A DNA stretch of 64,000 nucleotides, from the NCBI GenBank assembly GCA_937920475.1, contig CALEUX010000004.1, forward strand, positions 1 to 64,000. The letters run 5' to 3'. Each line of letters begins with the position of its first letter. Positions within the stretch are counted from its first letter, which is position 1. The stretch comes from an uncultured Marinilabiliaceae bacterium. Its GTDB lineage: Bacteria > Bacteroidota > Bacteroidia > Bacteroidales > Marinilabiliaceae. Shown one piece after another: positions 38,932 through 49,080 of this stretch. Below the pieces are notes generated by a model. That model was not told the origin of the DNA. It saw only the letters and a program-made list of their open reading frames with translations, and made no database searches. Both the position numbers and the translations under genes were made by a program.

Positions 38932-41900
38932 ATGATGAAACCTTCAATCCTAAAAATTGCATTATTGATTCTTATAGCGGCAGGCACTATGGCTTTTGTG
39001 CTGGCTCCAAAAAAATCCCAAAAGCCTATCTATTTGAATACTTCGTATTCGTTTGAAGAAAGGGCTGCTGATTTGGTATCACGTATGACGCTTGCCGAAA
39101 AGCAAAGTTTGCTCGGGAATACTATGGCGCCCATTCCTCGTTTGGGAATCAATAAATACGATGTTTGGGGTGAAGCGCTGCACGGTGTTATGGGCAGAAA
39201 CAACATCAGTGGTAAAACGGCCACATCATTCCCAAACAGCAATGCCATTGGCTGCACCTGGGACCCGGAACTCATTAAAAGAGAAGCTTCTGTAATTTCC
39301 GACGAAGCCCGTGGTTTTAACCATGATCTGATTTTTACATTAACTTACTGGTCGCCCGTTATTGAACCAGCCCGCGACCCACGATGGGGGCGCACTGCCG
39401 AAACCTTTGCCGAAGACCCCTTTCTGGTATCGCAAATTGGAAGTGGCTTTATCAGAGGAATGATGGGTGATGACCAAAAATACCTTAAAACCGTTCCGTG
39501 TGGTAAGCACTTCATTGCCAACAATACAGAGTTTAACAGGCACACAGGTAGTTCCGACATGGACAACCGCGACATGCGCGAATTCTATCTCCGCCCATAT
39601 AAAGCGCTTATTGAGGGCGACAACCTGCCATCCATCATGACCGCCTACAACGCCGTAAACGGGGTGCCTGTTTCGGCCAGCAAATTTTTGGTCGATACCA
39701 TTGCCCGCAGAACATACGGCATGAAAGGTTATGTTACAGGCGACTGTGGCGCTATTACCGATATTATTTCGGGACATAAATTTGCAAAAGACGGCCCGGA
39801 AGCTACCGCCATGGGACTAATTACAGGTGTTGATTCAGATTGCGGTGGTGAATATCAAAACCATGCCATTACTGCTCTGCAAAGAGGTTTAATCGCCGAA
39901 GCAGATATCGACAGAGCACTGATAAATATGTTTACCATTCGAATGCGTTTGGGCGAATTTGATCCTCCTCGCATGGTTCCCTTCTCGGGCATTAAACCCA
40001 ATATCATCAACGATCCTTCGCATAATGCCCTGGCATTGGAAATAGCCACAAAAACCCCGGTGCTTTTAAAAAACAACCAGGTTGCATCAATGGGTTCAAA
40101 AGCGCTGCCGCTTCAACCCTGCAATATTCGTAAAATTGTTGTTTTAGGGCCTCAGGCCAACAAAATTGAACTGGGCGATTATTCAGGCCCGGTTGAAGAT
40201 TATTATGTGAGCACTCCGTTGCAGGGAATTACTGAGTACATACATCAGAATAACTTAGAAATTGAAGTGGTGCATGGCGGCGGTGGAAATACTGCCCGAA
40301 GAAATGATTTCTATTCCCTTTCAGCATTTTCAACTGTAAGCAATAAAGGAGAGGTTAAGCAATATGATGCCACCAAATTTGATGAATCGGCAAGTGGTAT
40401 TATTGCATCAGAAAGGTTTGGAACCAATGCTTTGCGAGGTATTAAAGATGGCGACTGGACCTGCTATCACAATATAGATGTAACACATTTAGACTCCATC
40501 AAATTCAACATTAATGTGGCACAAAGCGGAGGATCCATTGAAGTAAGGGTTGGTTCTGCTACAGGTAACATTATTGCATCGCAAAAAGTTGTAAGTTCCG
40601 GAACCGGAGGATTCTTTGGCAGTCGGGTTACCATTCGGGCCAAAATTAATACCTTAGGTATTGCCGGTGCGCAAAATCTTTACTTTGTGTTTCGCGAGCC
40701 ACAACCCGAATCAACCGATCAGGCTACTTTAGACATGGCCGCTTCGGCCGATGTAGCCATTATCTTTGTTGGCACCGACCAAACCACAGGTCGTGAAGAA
40801 TCTGACAGATTCTCACTGGCTCTGCCCGGAAACCAATTGAACCTTATCCAATCGGTGGCGGCCGTTAATCCAAACACCATTGTTGTAATGCAAACCATGG
40901 GAATGGTTGAAGTTGAAGCCTTTAAAAACAACCCCAACATTCCTGCCATTATTTACGCTGGCTATAACGGACAGGCACAAGGAGCTGCCATGGCTAAAAT
41001 ATTATTTGGCGATGTTAATCCTGGTGGAAAAACCAGTATTACCTGGTATAAAACGGTTGACGACCTCCCCGATTTTAATGATTATACCCTGCGTGGCGGT
41101 GATGGAAAAAATGGCCGCACATACTGGTATTTCGATAAGGATGTATCTTACGAATTTGGTTTTGGATTGTCGTACACCACATTCGAGTACAGCAATTTTA
41201 AAATCAACAAAAACAAAATTACTCCTAACGAAAAAGTAACGGTTAGTGTGGATGTAAAAAATACCGGTGGTGTAGATGGCGATGAAATTGTACAAATTTA
41301 CGTTAAAACACCCGAAAGCTCCGCACCGTTACAACGCCCCATTAAACGCCTCAAAGGATTTAAAAGGGTTACCATTCCTGCCGGACAGATTAAAACCGTA
41401 TCGATTGATATTAATTGTGCCGACCTTTGGTTCTGGGATGAGAAAAACAACCATTTAACCTTCGATCAGGGAAAATATATCTTCGAAATTGGAGCATCAT
41501 CGCGCGATATTAAAGGAACTGTTGAGGCTGTTATGAGCGGACAATTCAAAGCTGAGTTAAAAACAGTAGTGGCCACATCTGACAAAATAGTGCTTCAACC
41601 AGGTGAAACATCCGGCACCAGCTTTACTGCATGTCTGACTGACGATAGTTTTATCGACATCAAAAAAACTTCAGTTGTTTATAAAAGTAACAATCCCGCA
41701 GTAATCGACGTCGACAACTCCGGTAAAATTAAGGCTCTTAAACCCGGTGTAGCCTCAGTTTTTGTTAGTGTAACCTACAATGGAATAACTGTTACCGATA
41801 GTTTCCCTATTAAAGTGATGCCAAACCTGGCACCGGCTTCTGTAAAAATTAACGGGAAATCTATTACCGGCTTTAATGCAAACACCAAAGCTTATAGCTA

Positions 41901-42738
41901 CCTGATGAAAAACAACGCCAAGGTTCCGCAGGTTAGCGCCACTGCTGTAAGCAAGGATGTAACTGTTGAAATTCAACAGGCTAAAGCTATTCCCGGTACT
42001 GCCGTAATTAGTATTGTTGACTATAACACTTACGAGAAAAACACCTTCTATATCAATTTCGATGTGGCCTCGGTAAATGATGAGTTTAATAATGCTCAAC
42101 CCGGAAAACAATGGCAATGGATTAGGGAAAATAAGGATAACCATAGTATGACATCAAAACCGGGTTCTCTCACCATTACCACCGAAAAAGGCGATATCTC
42201 CGAAGGTAGCAATAACGCCCACAACCTATTGTTACAAAGTGCCAACAACGATTGGACCATTGAAACAAAAATGGTTGCTTCCAGAACACCATCTCAGCCC
42301 GAAAATGCAGGTATAGTTGCTTATCAGGATGACGACAACTTTGTTAAGCTGATGTTCAGGGCTGTTATTAAAACATCCCGACAAAGAGGACCGCAACCCG
42401 GAACCATCGACCTGCTTTTTGAAGAAAACGGAATCGCAAAATCTATTGCATCAATAAACCTTAAAGCAGAAGTTATTGGTAATAACAACCTTTATTTAAG
42501 ACTTTCAAAAAATGGAAGTACTTATACCGCTCATTATTCCTTTGATGGACAAAACTTTGAAAAACTGGGTGAGTCGGATATTTTATTAAAAGATATTAAA
42601 GCCGGACTTATGGCCTGCGATGGCATTATAACCCAAAGCATGACCAGTACTTTCTGGTTCGATTCTGACACAACCAAACCAGATAGTCCATTTGATGTTT
42701 CGTTCGATTATTTCCGAATTCAAAACAGAGGGTTTTAA
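38932..42738 (+). CDS. Large modular GH3: GH3 with inserted CBM6-like domain, FnIII-like, Big2-like, cadherin-like and ConA-like C-terminal modules
   Basis: DLVSRMTLAEKQSLL; RDPRWGRTAETFAEDPFL; YVTGDCGAI; CBM6-like segment TKFDESASGIIASERFG...GDWTCYHNIDV; Big2-like SNNPAVIDVDNSGKIKALKPGVASV; C-terminal VNDEFNNAQPGKQWQWIREN...FDYFRIQNRGF. Confidence 0.92.
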   Translation: MMKPSILKIALLILIAAGTMAFVLAPKKSQKPIYLNTSYSFEERAADLVSRMTLAEKQSLLGNTMAPIPRLGINKYDVWGEALHGVMGRNNISGKTATSFPNSNAIGCTWDPELIKREASVISDEARGFNHDLIFTLTYWSPVIEPARDPRWGRTAETFAEDPFLVSQIGSGFIRGMMGDDQKYLKTVPCGKHFIANNTEFNRHTGSSDMDNRDMREFYLRPYKALIEGDNLPSIMTAYNAVNGVPVSASKFLVDTIARRTYGMKGYVTGDCGAITDIISGHKFAKDGPEATAMGLITGVDSDCGGEYQNHAITALQRGLIAEADIDRALINMFTIRMRLGEFDPPRMVPFSGIKPNIINDPSHNALALEIATKTPVLLKNNQVASMGSKALPLQPCNIRKIVVLGPQANKIELGDYSGPVEDYYVSTPLQGITEYIHQNNLEIEVVHGGGGNTARRNDFYSLSAFSTVSNKGEVKQYDATKFDESASGIIASERFGTNALRGIKDGDWTCYHNIDVTHLDSIKFNINVAQSGGSIEVRVGSATGNIIASQKVVSSGTGGFFGSRVTIRAKINTLGIAGAQNLYFVFREPQPESTDQATLDMAASADVAIIFVGTDQTTGREESDRFSLALPGNQLNLIQSVAAVNPNTIVVMQTMGMVEVEAFKNNPNIPAIIYAGYNGQAQGAAMAKILFGDVNPGGKTSITWYKTVDDLPDFNDYTLRGGDGKNGRTYWYFDKDVSYEFGFGLSYTTFEYSNFKINKNKITPNEKVTVSVDVKNTGGVDGDEIVQIYVKTPESSAPLQRPIKRLKGFKRVTIPAGQIKTVSIDINCADLWFWDEKNNHLTFDQGKYIFEIGASSRDIKGTVEAVMSGQFKAELKTVVATSDKIVLQPGETSGTSFTACLTDDSFIDIKKTSVVYKSNNPAVIDVDNSGKIKALKPGVASVFVSVTYNGITVTDSFPIKVMPNLAPASVKINGKSITGFNANTKAYSYLMKNNAKVPQVSATAVSKDVTVEIQQAKAIPGTAVISIVDYNTYEKNTFYINFDVASVNDEFNNAQPGKQWQWIRENKDNHSMTSKPGSLTITTEKGDISEGSNNAHNLLLQSANNDWTIETKMVASRTPSQPENAGIVAYQDDDNFVKLMFRAVIKTSRQRGPQPGTIDLLFEENGIAKSIASINLKAEVIGNNNLYLRLSKNGSTYTAHYSFDGQNFEKLGESDILLKDIKAGLMACDGIITQSMTSTFWFDSDTTKPDSPFDVSFDYFRIQNRGF

Positions 42739-42781
42739 AAGACAATAAGCAAATGTTAATGATTATTTTAAACCTCAAATT

Positions 42782-45388
42782 ATGAAAGGTATTTATCTTT
42801 TAATGGTAGTTATGTTCTTTATTTGTTGCCAACAGCCAGCGATAAAGAGCTATGAAAAAGAAAATAATCGGGTTTTATTCCAGACAGATAGTGGCATATT
42901 AGCCATTTATCCGCTTTCTGATAATACTGCCAGAATTCAGTTTAGAATTGGCGAGAACGATGGTCTCCCTCAATTTGTATTTGTTAACGATATTGTAGTC
43001 CCCGATTTCAATGTTACCGAAAAAGGAAACCTGATTCGTGTAGTGTTAGCCAAACTAACCGTAGAGGTTAATAAGAAATCAGGTACTGTTTCCTTTATTG
43101 ACAGTATCGGAAACGTTATTCTGAGCGAAAGGGCTGGTTCCCGTATCATGTTACCCGATTCAATTATGGGTGAACCATGTTTTTTTGTGGAACAAAGTTT
43201 TGATTCGCCGGCTGATGAAGCCCTTTTTGGATTAGGCCAGTTTCAGGATGGAAATTTCAATTTAAAAGGAGTTACCCGCCGTTTAACGCAGGTTAACAGC
43301 CAAATAGCCATCCCGTTTGTTTATTCAAGTAAAGGGTACGGTTTGCTCTGGCATCAATACGGGCTAACCGATTTTAACCCTGCCGATAATTTTATAGCAC
43401 TTAAGAAACAGGAAACGCCCTCCGAAAACGATTTTATGGTTGAGGTAACAACCACAGCCGGAACCCAAAAAGTAGCACAAAATCAGTCGCTCTATACCGG
43501 AAAATTTATTGTGCCTCAAACAGGTGAATACTCAATATTCCTCAACCTGGGCGATATGGGCAACCGTCATTACGTAGTTATTAACGGAGCGCCTGTTATT
43601 GACCAAACCAATATGTGGCTGCCACCCACAGCAGGCGTATTGGTGCAGCTGGAAGCAGGAGAACACGATGTGCAGGTGGTTTGCAAGGCCGACAATGAAC
43701 CCACTTTGGCGTGGAAGTTAAAAGAAAATACCACAATCTTCCGTTCGCCAAATGCTAAAATGCTCGATTACGTGGTATTTGCAGGCTCGGCCGACGAGGC
43801 CATAGCATCCTATCGCAATTTAACCGGCCAGGTACCGATGTTACCAATGTGGGCTTACGGTTTTTGGCAATGCCGCGAGCGTTATACCTCGGCCAACCAT
43901 TTAGTTGAAACTGTAAAAGAGTTTCGCAAGCGTGAATTTCCCATGGATGTTATTGTTCAGGATTGGCAATATTGGGGAAGCAAAGGCTGGGGTGTTCCAC
44001 AGTTCGATGAAGCCCATTATCCAAACCCTGCAGGATTTATCAAGGATATTCATGATTTGAATGCACATTTCTGCATATCTATTTGGAGCAACCCCGACAA
44101 AAATTCTGATCTGGGAAAAGAGTATGTTGCCAGAGAGCGGTTTATACCAGGCACCAAATGGCTCGACTATTTTAACCCCGAAACCCGACAGGAATATTGG
44201 AATACCCTGAAAGAAAACATGTTCAATTACGGCGTTGATTCATGGTGGATGGATGCCGTTGAGCCTGAAAATGATGCATTAAAAGGTGAAATGACTTATA
44301 TAGGCCCAGGCGACTTTTACCGTTTAATATATCCCTTAATGGTAAGTAAATCAGTTTACGAAGGGCAACGTGCAACCACTTCAGATAAACGGGTTTGCAT
44401 ACTAACACGGTCGGCTTTCTCAGGCCAGCAACGCTATGGGGTTATCAACTGGTCGGGCGATGTGGGAAGTTCGTGGGACGAGTACAAACGACAAATTGTG
44501 GCCGGACTGAATTTCACCATTACAGGACTGCCTTACTGGACGACTGACATTGGCGGCTTCTTCCGTCCCGGCCGTTCGCAATATACCGACCAGAATTATC
44601 ACGAAATACTTACACGCTGGTATCAGTGGGGGGCTTTCAATCCTATTTCCCGCATGCATGCCTATATGAGTGAAACCGAACCCTGGAAGTATGGACAACA
44701 GGTTGAAGACAATATGCGCAAAATGTTAAACCTGCGCTACCAATTACTGCCCTATATTTATTCCGAGGCCTGGCAGGTTACAAGCAATGGTTCAACCATA
44801 ATGCGGCCATTGGTAATGGATTTTAACGGCGACAACGAAGCAGTTAATAAACCATACCAATTTATGTTTGGGAAGGCATTTTTGGTGGCTCCGGTTACCG
44901 AGGCAGGCATTTCACAAATAGATGTTTATTTGCCAAAGCAGACTGGGTGGTTCGATTTCTGGACCGGTAATTACGCAGAAGGCGGACAAACCATAAAGGC
45001 CGATGCTCCTTTGGATAAAATACCGTTGTTTGTTAAATCCGGTTCAATTATACCTATAGGGCAAGCTGTACAATATTCCAGCCAAAGCCGGAATGAGGAG
45101 CTTGACATTTATATTTATGAAGGCAACAACGGCGAATTTACCCTTTACGAAGATGAAGGCAACAACTACAACTATGAAAATGGAGCCTTTTCAACCATTA
45201 AATTTTCGTGGAACGATGCCAAAAAAGAACTGGTTATTGGCGATTGTACAGGAGACTATCACGGCATGATTAGTCAGCGCCTTTTTAAAATTTTCCTGAT
45301 AAAGCAAAACAAAACCGAAAGCACAAGCAACAATCAACCCAGCCTTGTAATACATTATAAAGGCCTTAAAGAAACCGTTAAACTGTAA
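42782..45388 (+). CDS. GH31 glycosidase with PA14-like insertion, lipoprotein; alpha-xylosidase-like
   Basis: Lipobox FFICC; LYTGKFIVPQTGEYSIFLNLGDMGNRHYVVINGAPVID insertion; PMWAYGFWQCRERY; SWWMDAVEPEND; LPYWTTDIGGFF. Confidence 0.93.
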   Translation: MKGIYLLMVVMFFICCQQPAIKSYEKENNRVLFQTDSGILAIYPLSDNTARIQFRIGENDGLPQFVFVNDIVVPDFNVTEKGNLIRVVLAKLTVEVNKKSGTVSFIDSIGNVILSERAGSRIMLPDSIMGEPCFFVEQSFDSPADEALFGLGQFQDGNFNLKGVTRRLTQVNSQIAIPFVYSSKGYGLLWHQYGLTDFNPADNFIALKKQETPSENDFMVEVTTTAGTQKVAQNQSLYTGKFIVPQTGEYSIFLNLGDMGNRHYVVINGAPVIDQTNMWLPPTAGVLVQLEAGEHDVQVVCKADNEPTLAWKLKENTTIFRSPNAKMLDYVVFAGSADEAIASYRNLTGQVPMLPMWAYGFWQCRERYTSANHLVETVKEFRKREFPMDVIVQDWQYWGSKGWGVPQFDEAHYPNPAGFIKDIHDLNAHFCISIWSNPDKNSDLGKEYVARERFIPGTKWLDYFNPETRQEYWNTLKENMFNYGVDSWWMDAVEPENDALKGEMTYIGPGDFYRLIYPLMVSKSVYEGQRATTSDKRVCILTRSAFSGQQRYGVINWSGDVGSSWDEYKRQIVAGLNFTITGLPYWTTDIGGFFRPGRSQYTDQNYHEILTRWYQWGAFNPISRMHAYMSETEPWKYGQQVEDNMRKMLNLRYQLLPYIYSEAWQVTSNGSTIMRPLVMDFNGDNEAVNKPYQFMFGKAFLVAPVTEAGISQIDVYLPKQTGWFDFWTGNYAEGGQTIKADAPLDKIPLFVKSGSIIPIGQAVQYSSQSRNEELDIYIYEGNNGEFTLYEDEGNNYNYENGAFSTIKFSWNDAKKELVIGDCTGDYHGMISQRLFKIFLIKQNKTESTSNNQPSLVIHYKGLKETVKL

Positions 45389-45481
45389 TAGTGGTTTGTT
45401 AGATTATTCATCTGTACAATTATATAACCCATAAGTTGTTAAAAAACATTTAGGTGCTAATGGCTTTTTGTCTTAACTTTA

Positions 45482-45592
45482 GGTGAAACGAGCCAAGAGA
45501 ATTATTGCTCACACAGGGAGTTCACTAGCTGGGGAGTTCCATCCCGGATAAATCGGGACAAGTTACGACCATTAAAAATCAAATTTTAGACA
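45482..45592 (+). repeat. Structured intergenic repeat, copy 3 (with ~22-bp palindromic insertion)
   Basis: GGTGAAACGAGCCAAGAGAATTATTGCTCACACAGGGAGTTCACTAGCTGGGGAGTTCCATCCCGGATAAATCGGGA...GACCATTAAAAATCAAATTTTAGACAC. Confidence 0.8.
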
Positions 45593-45895
45593 CTTGAATG
45601 ATAAAAGGAGGATTATTGGTTTCAGTATGAATGCATCTGGTACACGATGCAGTTATTGATTGAGCGACTTTTTCAGTTTTAGCGCCATTTTAAGAAGACG
45701 ATTTATCTAATTTTCAAACTGAAGTATCCAATTCTGTAAATACTTTTTTGTTTCAACCTTTAATTTTATCGAAAATTTTCAAAAAAAACTAAACTGACAT
45801 TTCCGGAGTGTTAATTCCTGAATTAAAAACGCGGGTGTCGGATTAAGACCCGATGCAATATCAAACGAAATTTTTAACAGTTAATATATTCCAAC

Positions 45896-47641
45896 ATGAA
45901 GAATGTTAAATTAAGGTCAATGTTGACCAAGGCGAAGCCTTTGGCGTTTATTGCTTTAGCAATGGTATTATGCCCGCTGGCAATAAATGGTCAATCCAAA
46001 AAACCAGCCAAAAACGCGCCGGTTTTTTCAAGCGTAGTTTATCAGGGCGACGACCTGGTTTACAAAAACAATCCTCTGGCTGCCGATGAGTTTTACAATC
46101 CAATTCTGCAAGGTTGTTATCCCGACCCCAGCATCACTCAAAAAGGCGAGGATTATTTTCTGGTTTGTTCTTCATTCGCCATGTTCCCGGGTGTACCCAT
46201 CTTCCATTCAAAAGATCTGGTAAACTGGACTCAAATCGGACATGTGCTCGACCGCCCCTCGCAACTTAAAGTTCACGATACCGGCATCAGTGCAGGTGTT
46301 TATGCACCTTCCATCAAGTACAACCAGTACAACGATACCTTTTACATGATTACCACCCAGTTTGCTGGCGGTTTTGGCAACATCGTGGTTAAAACCAAAG
46401 ACCCATTTAAAGGATGGAGCGACCCCATTAAACTTCAATTCGAAGGCATCGACCCATCTATTTTCTTTGATGATGATGGTAAAGCATACGTGATTCATAA
46501 CTATGCTCCCGACCGGGGAAAAGAACTTTACAGCGGACACCGTGTCATTAAAATTTGGGATTACGATTTAGAGAACGACCGTGTAATACCGGGTACCGAT
46601 AAAATTATTGTAGATGGTGGTGTTGACCTCTCAAAAAAACCCATCTGGATTGAGGCTCCTCACATCTACAAGAAAAATGGCAAATACTACTTAATGTGTG
46701 CCGAAGGTGGTACTGCCGACTGGCATAGCGAAGTAATATTTATAAGCAATAAAGCAAGAGGCCCCTACACTCCGGCGCCCAACAATCCAATTTTAACCCA
46801 GCGTTACCTCAACCCAAACCGGGCCAACAGAGTAGAATGGGCAGGACATGCCGACATCGTTAAAGGACCTGATGGAAAGCACTATGGCGTATTTCTAGCC
46901 ATCCGTCCAAATGAGAAAAACCGCATTAATATTGGCCGTGAAACATTTATTCTGCCTGTTGACTGGACTGGAGAGTTTCCTGTTTTTGAAAACGGCTTGG
47001 TACCATTTACGCCCAAATTGAAATTACCTAAAGGCGTTGAAAACAAAACCGGTAAAGATGGCTTTTTCCCCAACGGAAACTTCACCTTTACTGAGAACTT
47101 TACAGCCGATAAACTTGATTATCGCTGGATTGGATTGAGAGGCCCCCGCGAAGCGTTTATTTTGAAAACCAAAAAAGGTTTAGCCGTCAATCCGTTTAAT
47201 GTTAATATTAAAGAAATTAAACCAACTTCTACTTTGCTTTATCGTCAACAGCACAACAACTTTTCGTTTACTACAACTCTTGAGTACACGCCTTCTTCTG
47301 AAAAAGATTTGGCAGGTATCGTTTGTTTGCAAAGCGAGCGTTTTAATTATGTGTTTGGCATCACCAAAAAAGACAAAGACTTCTATTTGCTGCTTCAAAG
47401 AACAGAAAAAGGAGTATCGACCGTTATTGCCAGCACTAAAATAGACATTAAAAAACCGGTTAGTTTGCAGGTTAAAGCCACAGGCGATAATTACGAATTC
47501 AATTATTCGGCCAACGGTGTTGATTTTGTGAATTTGGGAGGTACTGTTTTGGGCGATATTTTGTCAACACAAATAGCCGGTGGATTTACCGGAGCATTAA
47601 TTGGCTTGTACGCCACATCGGTTAATGATGCCCAGCCTTGA
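45896..47641 (+). CDS. GH43 beta-xylosidase/arabinofuranosidase with C-terminal ConA-like domain
   Basis: FYNPILQGCYPDPSITQKGEDYFLVCSSFAMFPGVPIFHSKDLVNW; FEGIDPSIFFDDDGKAYV; WIEAPHIYKKNGKYYLM. Confidence 0.94.
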   Translation: MKNVKLRSMLTKAKPLAFIALAMVLCPLAINGQSKKPAKNAPVFSSVVYQGDDLVYKNNPLAADEFYNPILQGCYPDPSITQKGEDYFLVCSSFAMFPGVPIFHSKDLVNWTQIGHVLDRPSQLKVHDTGISAGVYAPSIKYNQYNDTFYMITTQFAGGFGNIVVKTKDPFKGWSDPIKLQFEGIDPSIFFDDDGKAYVIHNYAPDRGKELYSGHRVIKIWDYDLENDRVIPGTDKIIVDGGVDLSKKPIWIEAPHIYKKNGKYYLMCAEGGTADWHSEVIFISNKARGPYTPAPNNPILTQRYLNPNRANRVEWAGHADIVKGPDGKHYGVFLAIRPNEKNRINIGRETFILPVDWTGEFPVFENGLVPFTPKLKLPKGVENKTGKDGFFPNGNFTFTENFTADKLDYRWIGLRGPREAFILKTKKGLAVNPFNVNIKEIKPTSTLLYRQQHNNFSFTTTLEYTPSSEKDLAGIVCLQSERFNYVFGITKKDKDFYLLLQRTEKGVSTVIASTKIDIKKPVSLQVKATGDNYEFNYSANGVDFVNLGGTVLGDILSTQIAGGFTGALIGLYATSVNDAQP

Positions 47642-47735
47642 ATATAGTAAATATGGCATGGCTTTGGGGATTTGAGCAGGATTACTCAATTGAAAAGATG
47701 GTTTTAGAGACAAATGTCGATGCCACCACAAACAA

Positions 47736-49070
47736 ATGGAACTAAGAATGAGAAAATTATTGATCCTTTTTAATTGCCTTTTCATCGCATTTACATCGAT
47801 GGCTCAAAAAGGTAGTGGTTTTGAAAAGCTTTTTAATGGGAAGAACCTTTCAGGTTGGGAGCAAAAAGGCAACGGCGCCAGTTTTAGTGCTAAGAACAAC
47901 GAGTTAGTGGCAACTACCGATGGCAATATTGGTAAGGCATGGCTGGTGAGCAATAAATTGTATGGCGATTTCGTTCTGGAATTTGAATTGATGGCCGGAA
48001 AAGGAACATCAGCTACAGTCCTGTTCCGCAGTAATATGGAGCCCGATGGGGACCAAGGCTATCAATGTGTTATCAATCCAGCCTCCCCTATTTGGAACAA
48101 TGCGATTTATTGTGGGGCAGGTCGTGGTTACCTGTATACGGCTGAGCTGTCGCCAAACGGAACAAGTGCCTTTAAATCCAATGCCTGGAACCATTACCGC
48201 ATCGAATGCGTTGGCAACCAGATTCGCACTTGGGTAAACAATGTACCTGTAGCATACATTATTGATAATAAAAGGCTTAGCGGTTCTGTTGCTTTACAAA
48301 TCGACGGTATTGATGTAGCTGGCGAGCAGGTTCGATGGAAAAACATCAACATTAAAACAAGCGGACTAAAACCAACTGAGACAGCCGATACTTACATAGT
48401 GAATCTGATTCCCAACACCTTGACCAAAGCGGAAAAAGAGCAGGGATGGAATTTGCTCTTCGATGGGGAAACCAGCAAAGGTTGGGTAAACGTCAATAAC
48501 AAAACCAGTTTTCCCGAAGAAGGTTGGATAATCCAAAACGGGATGATCGAAGCAATACCAAACAAACCAGAGGCCAGGGTTCGGGGTGTTGATATTGTAA
48601 GCGTTGAAAAGTTCAAAGCCTTTGATTTGCAATTTGAATTCAGCTATGCCGAAGGAGCCAATAGCGGTATTAAATATGGCCTTGGCAATGGCGGTCCTAC
48701 TATTGGCCTTGAGTACCAGATATTGGACGATAAAAAACACCCCGATGCCAATGGGGGCAAACTCGGAAACAGGAGGTTAAGCTCGTTGTACGACTTAATC
48801 CCTGCCGACAGGTTGGGAGAGCTGACCAACGGCCCCGGTAATTGGAATTATGGCAGGGTGGTGCTCCATCCCGATAACCGTGTGGAGCATTGGCTCAACG
48901 GGGTTAAGGTGCTTGAGTATGTTCGCGGTTCAAGCATTTATAATGTGCTTGTTGCACATAGTAAATATGCCGGATTCGAAGGCTTCGGAATGGTAGAAGA
49001 ATCGCCCATCCTTCTCCAATATCACCAAGATGAAGTAAAATTCAGAAGTTTAAAAATTAGAAACCTTTAA
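47736..49070 (+). CDS. Tandem DUF1080 (3-keto-glycoside hydrolase/lyase-like) protein, secreted
   Basis: Two DUF1080-type repeats: FEKLFNGKNLSGWEQKG...WKNINIK and WNLLFDGETSKGWVNVNNK...FRSLKIRNL. Confidence 0.88.
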   Translation: MELRMRKLLILFNCLFIAFTSMAQKGSGFEKLFNGKNLSGWEQKGNGASFSAKNNELVATTDGNIGKAWLVSNKLYGDFVLEFELMAGKGTSATVLFRSNMEPDGDQGYQCVINPASPIWNNAIYCGAGRGYLYTAELSPNGTSAFKSNAWNHYRIECVGNQIRTWVNNVPVAYIIDNKRLSGSVALQIDGIDVAGEQVRWKNINIKTSGLKPTETADTYIVNLIPNTLTKAEKEQGWNLLFDGETSKGWVNVNNKTSFPEEGWIIQNGMIEAIPNKPEARVRGVDIVSVEKFKAFDLQFEFSYAEGANSGIKYGLGNGGPTIGLEYQILDDKKHPDANGGKLGNRRLSSLYDLIPADRLGELTNGPGNWNYGRVVLHPDNRVEHWLNGVKVLEYVRGSSIYNVLVAHSKYAGFEGFGMVEESPILLQYHQDEVKFRSLKIRNL

Positions 49071-49080
49071 TTCTGAGAAT

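Noticed and set aside
45593-45895. Possible hidden gene in the long leader before GH43
   Set aside because: No sustained open frame or recognisable protein fragment in any frame I read.
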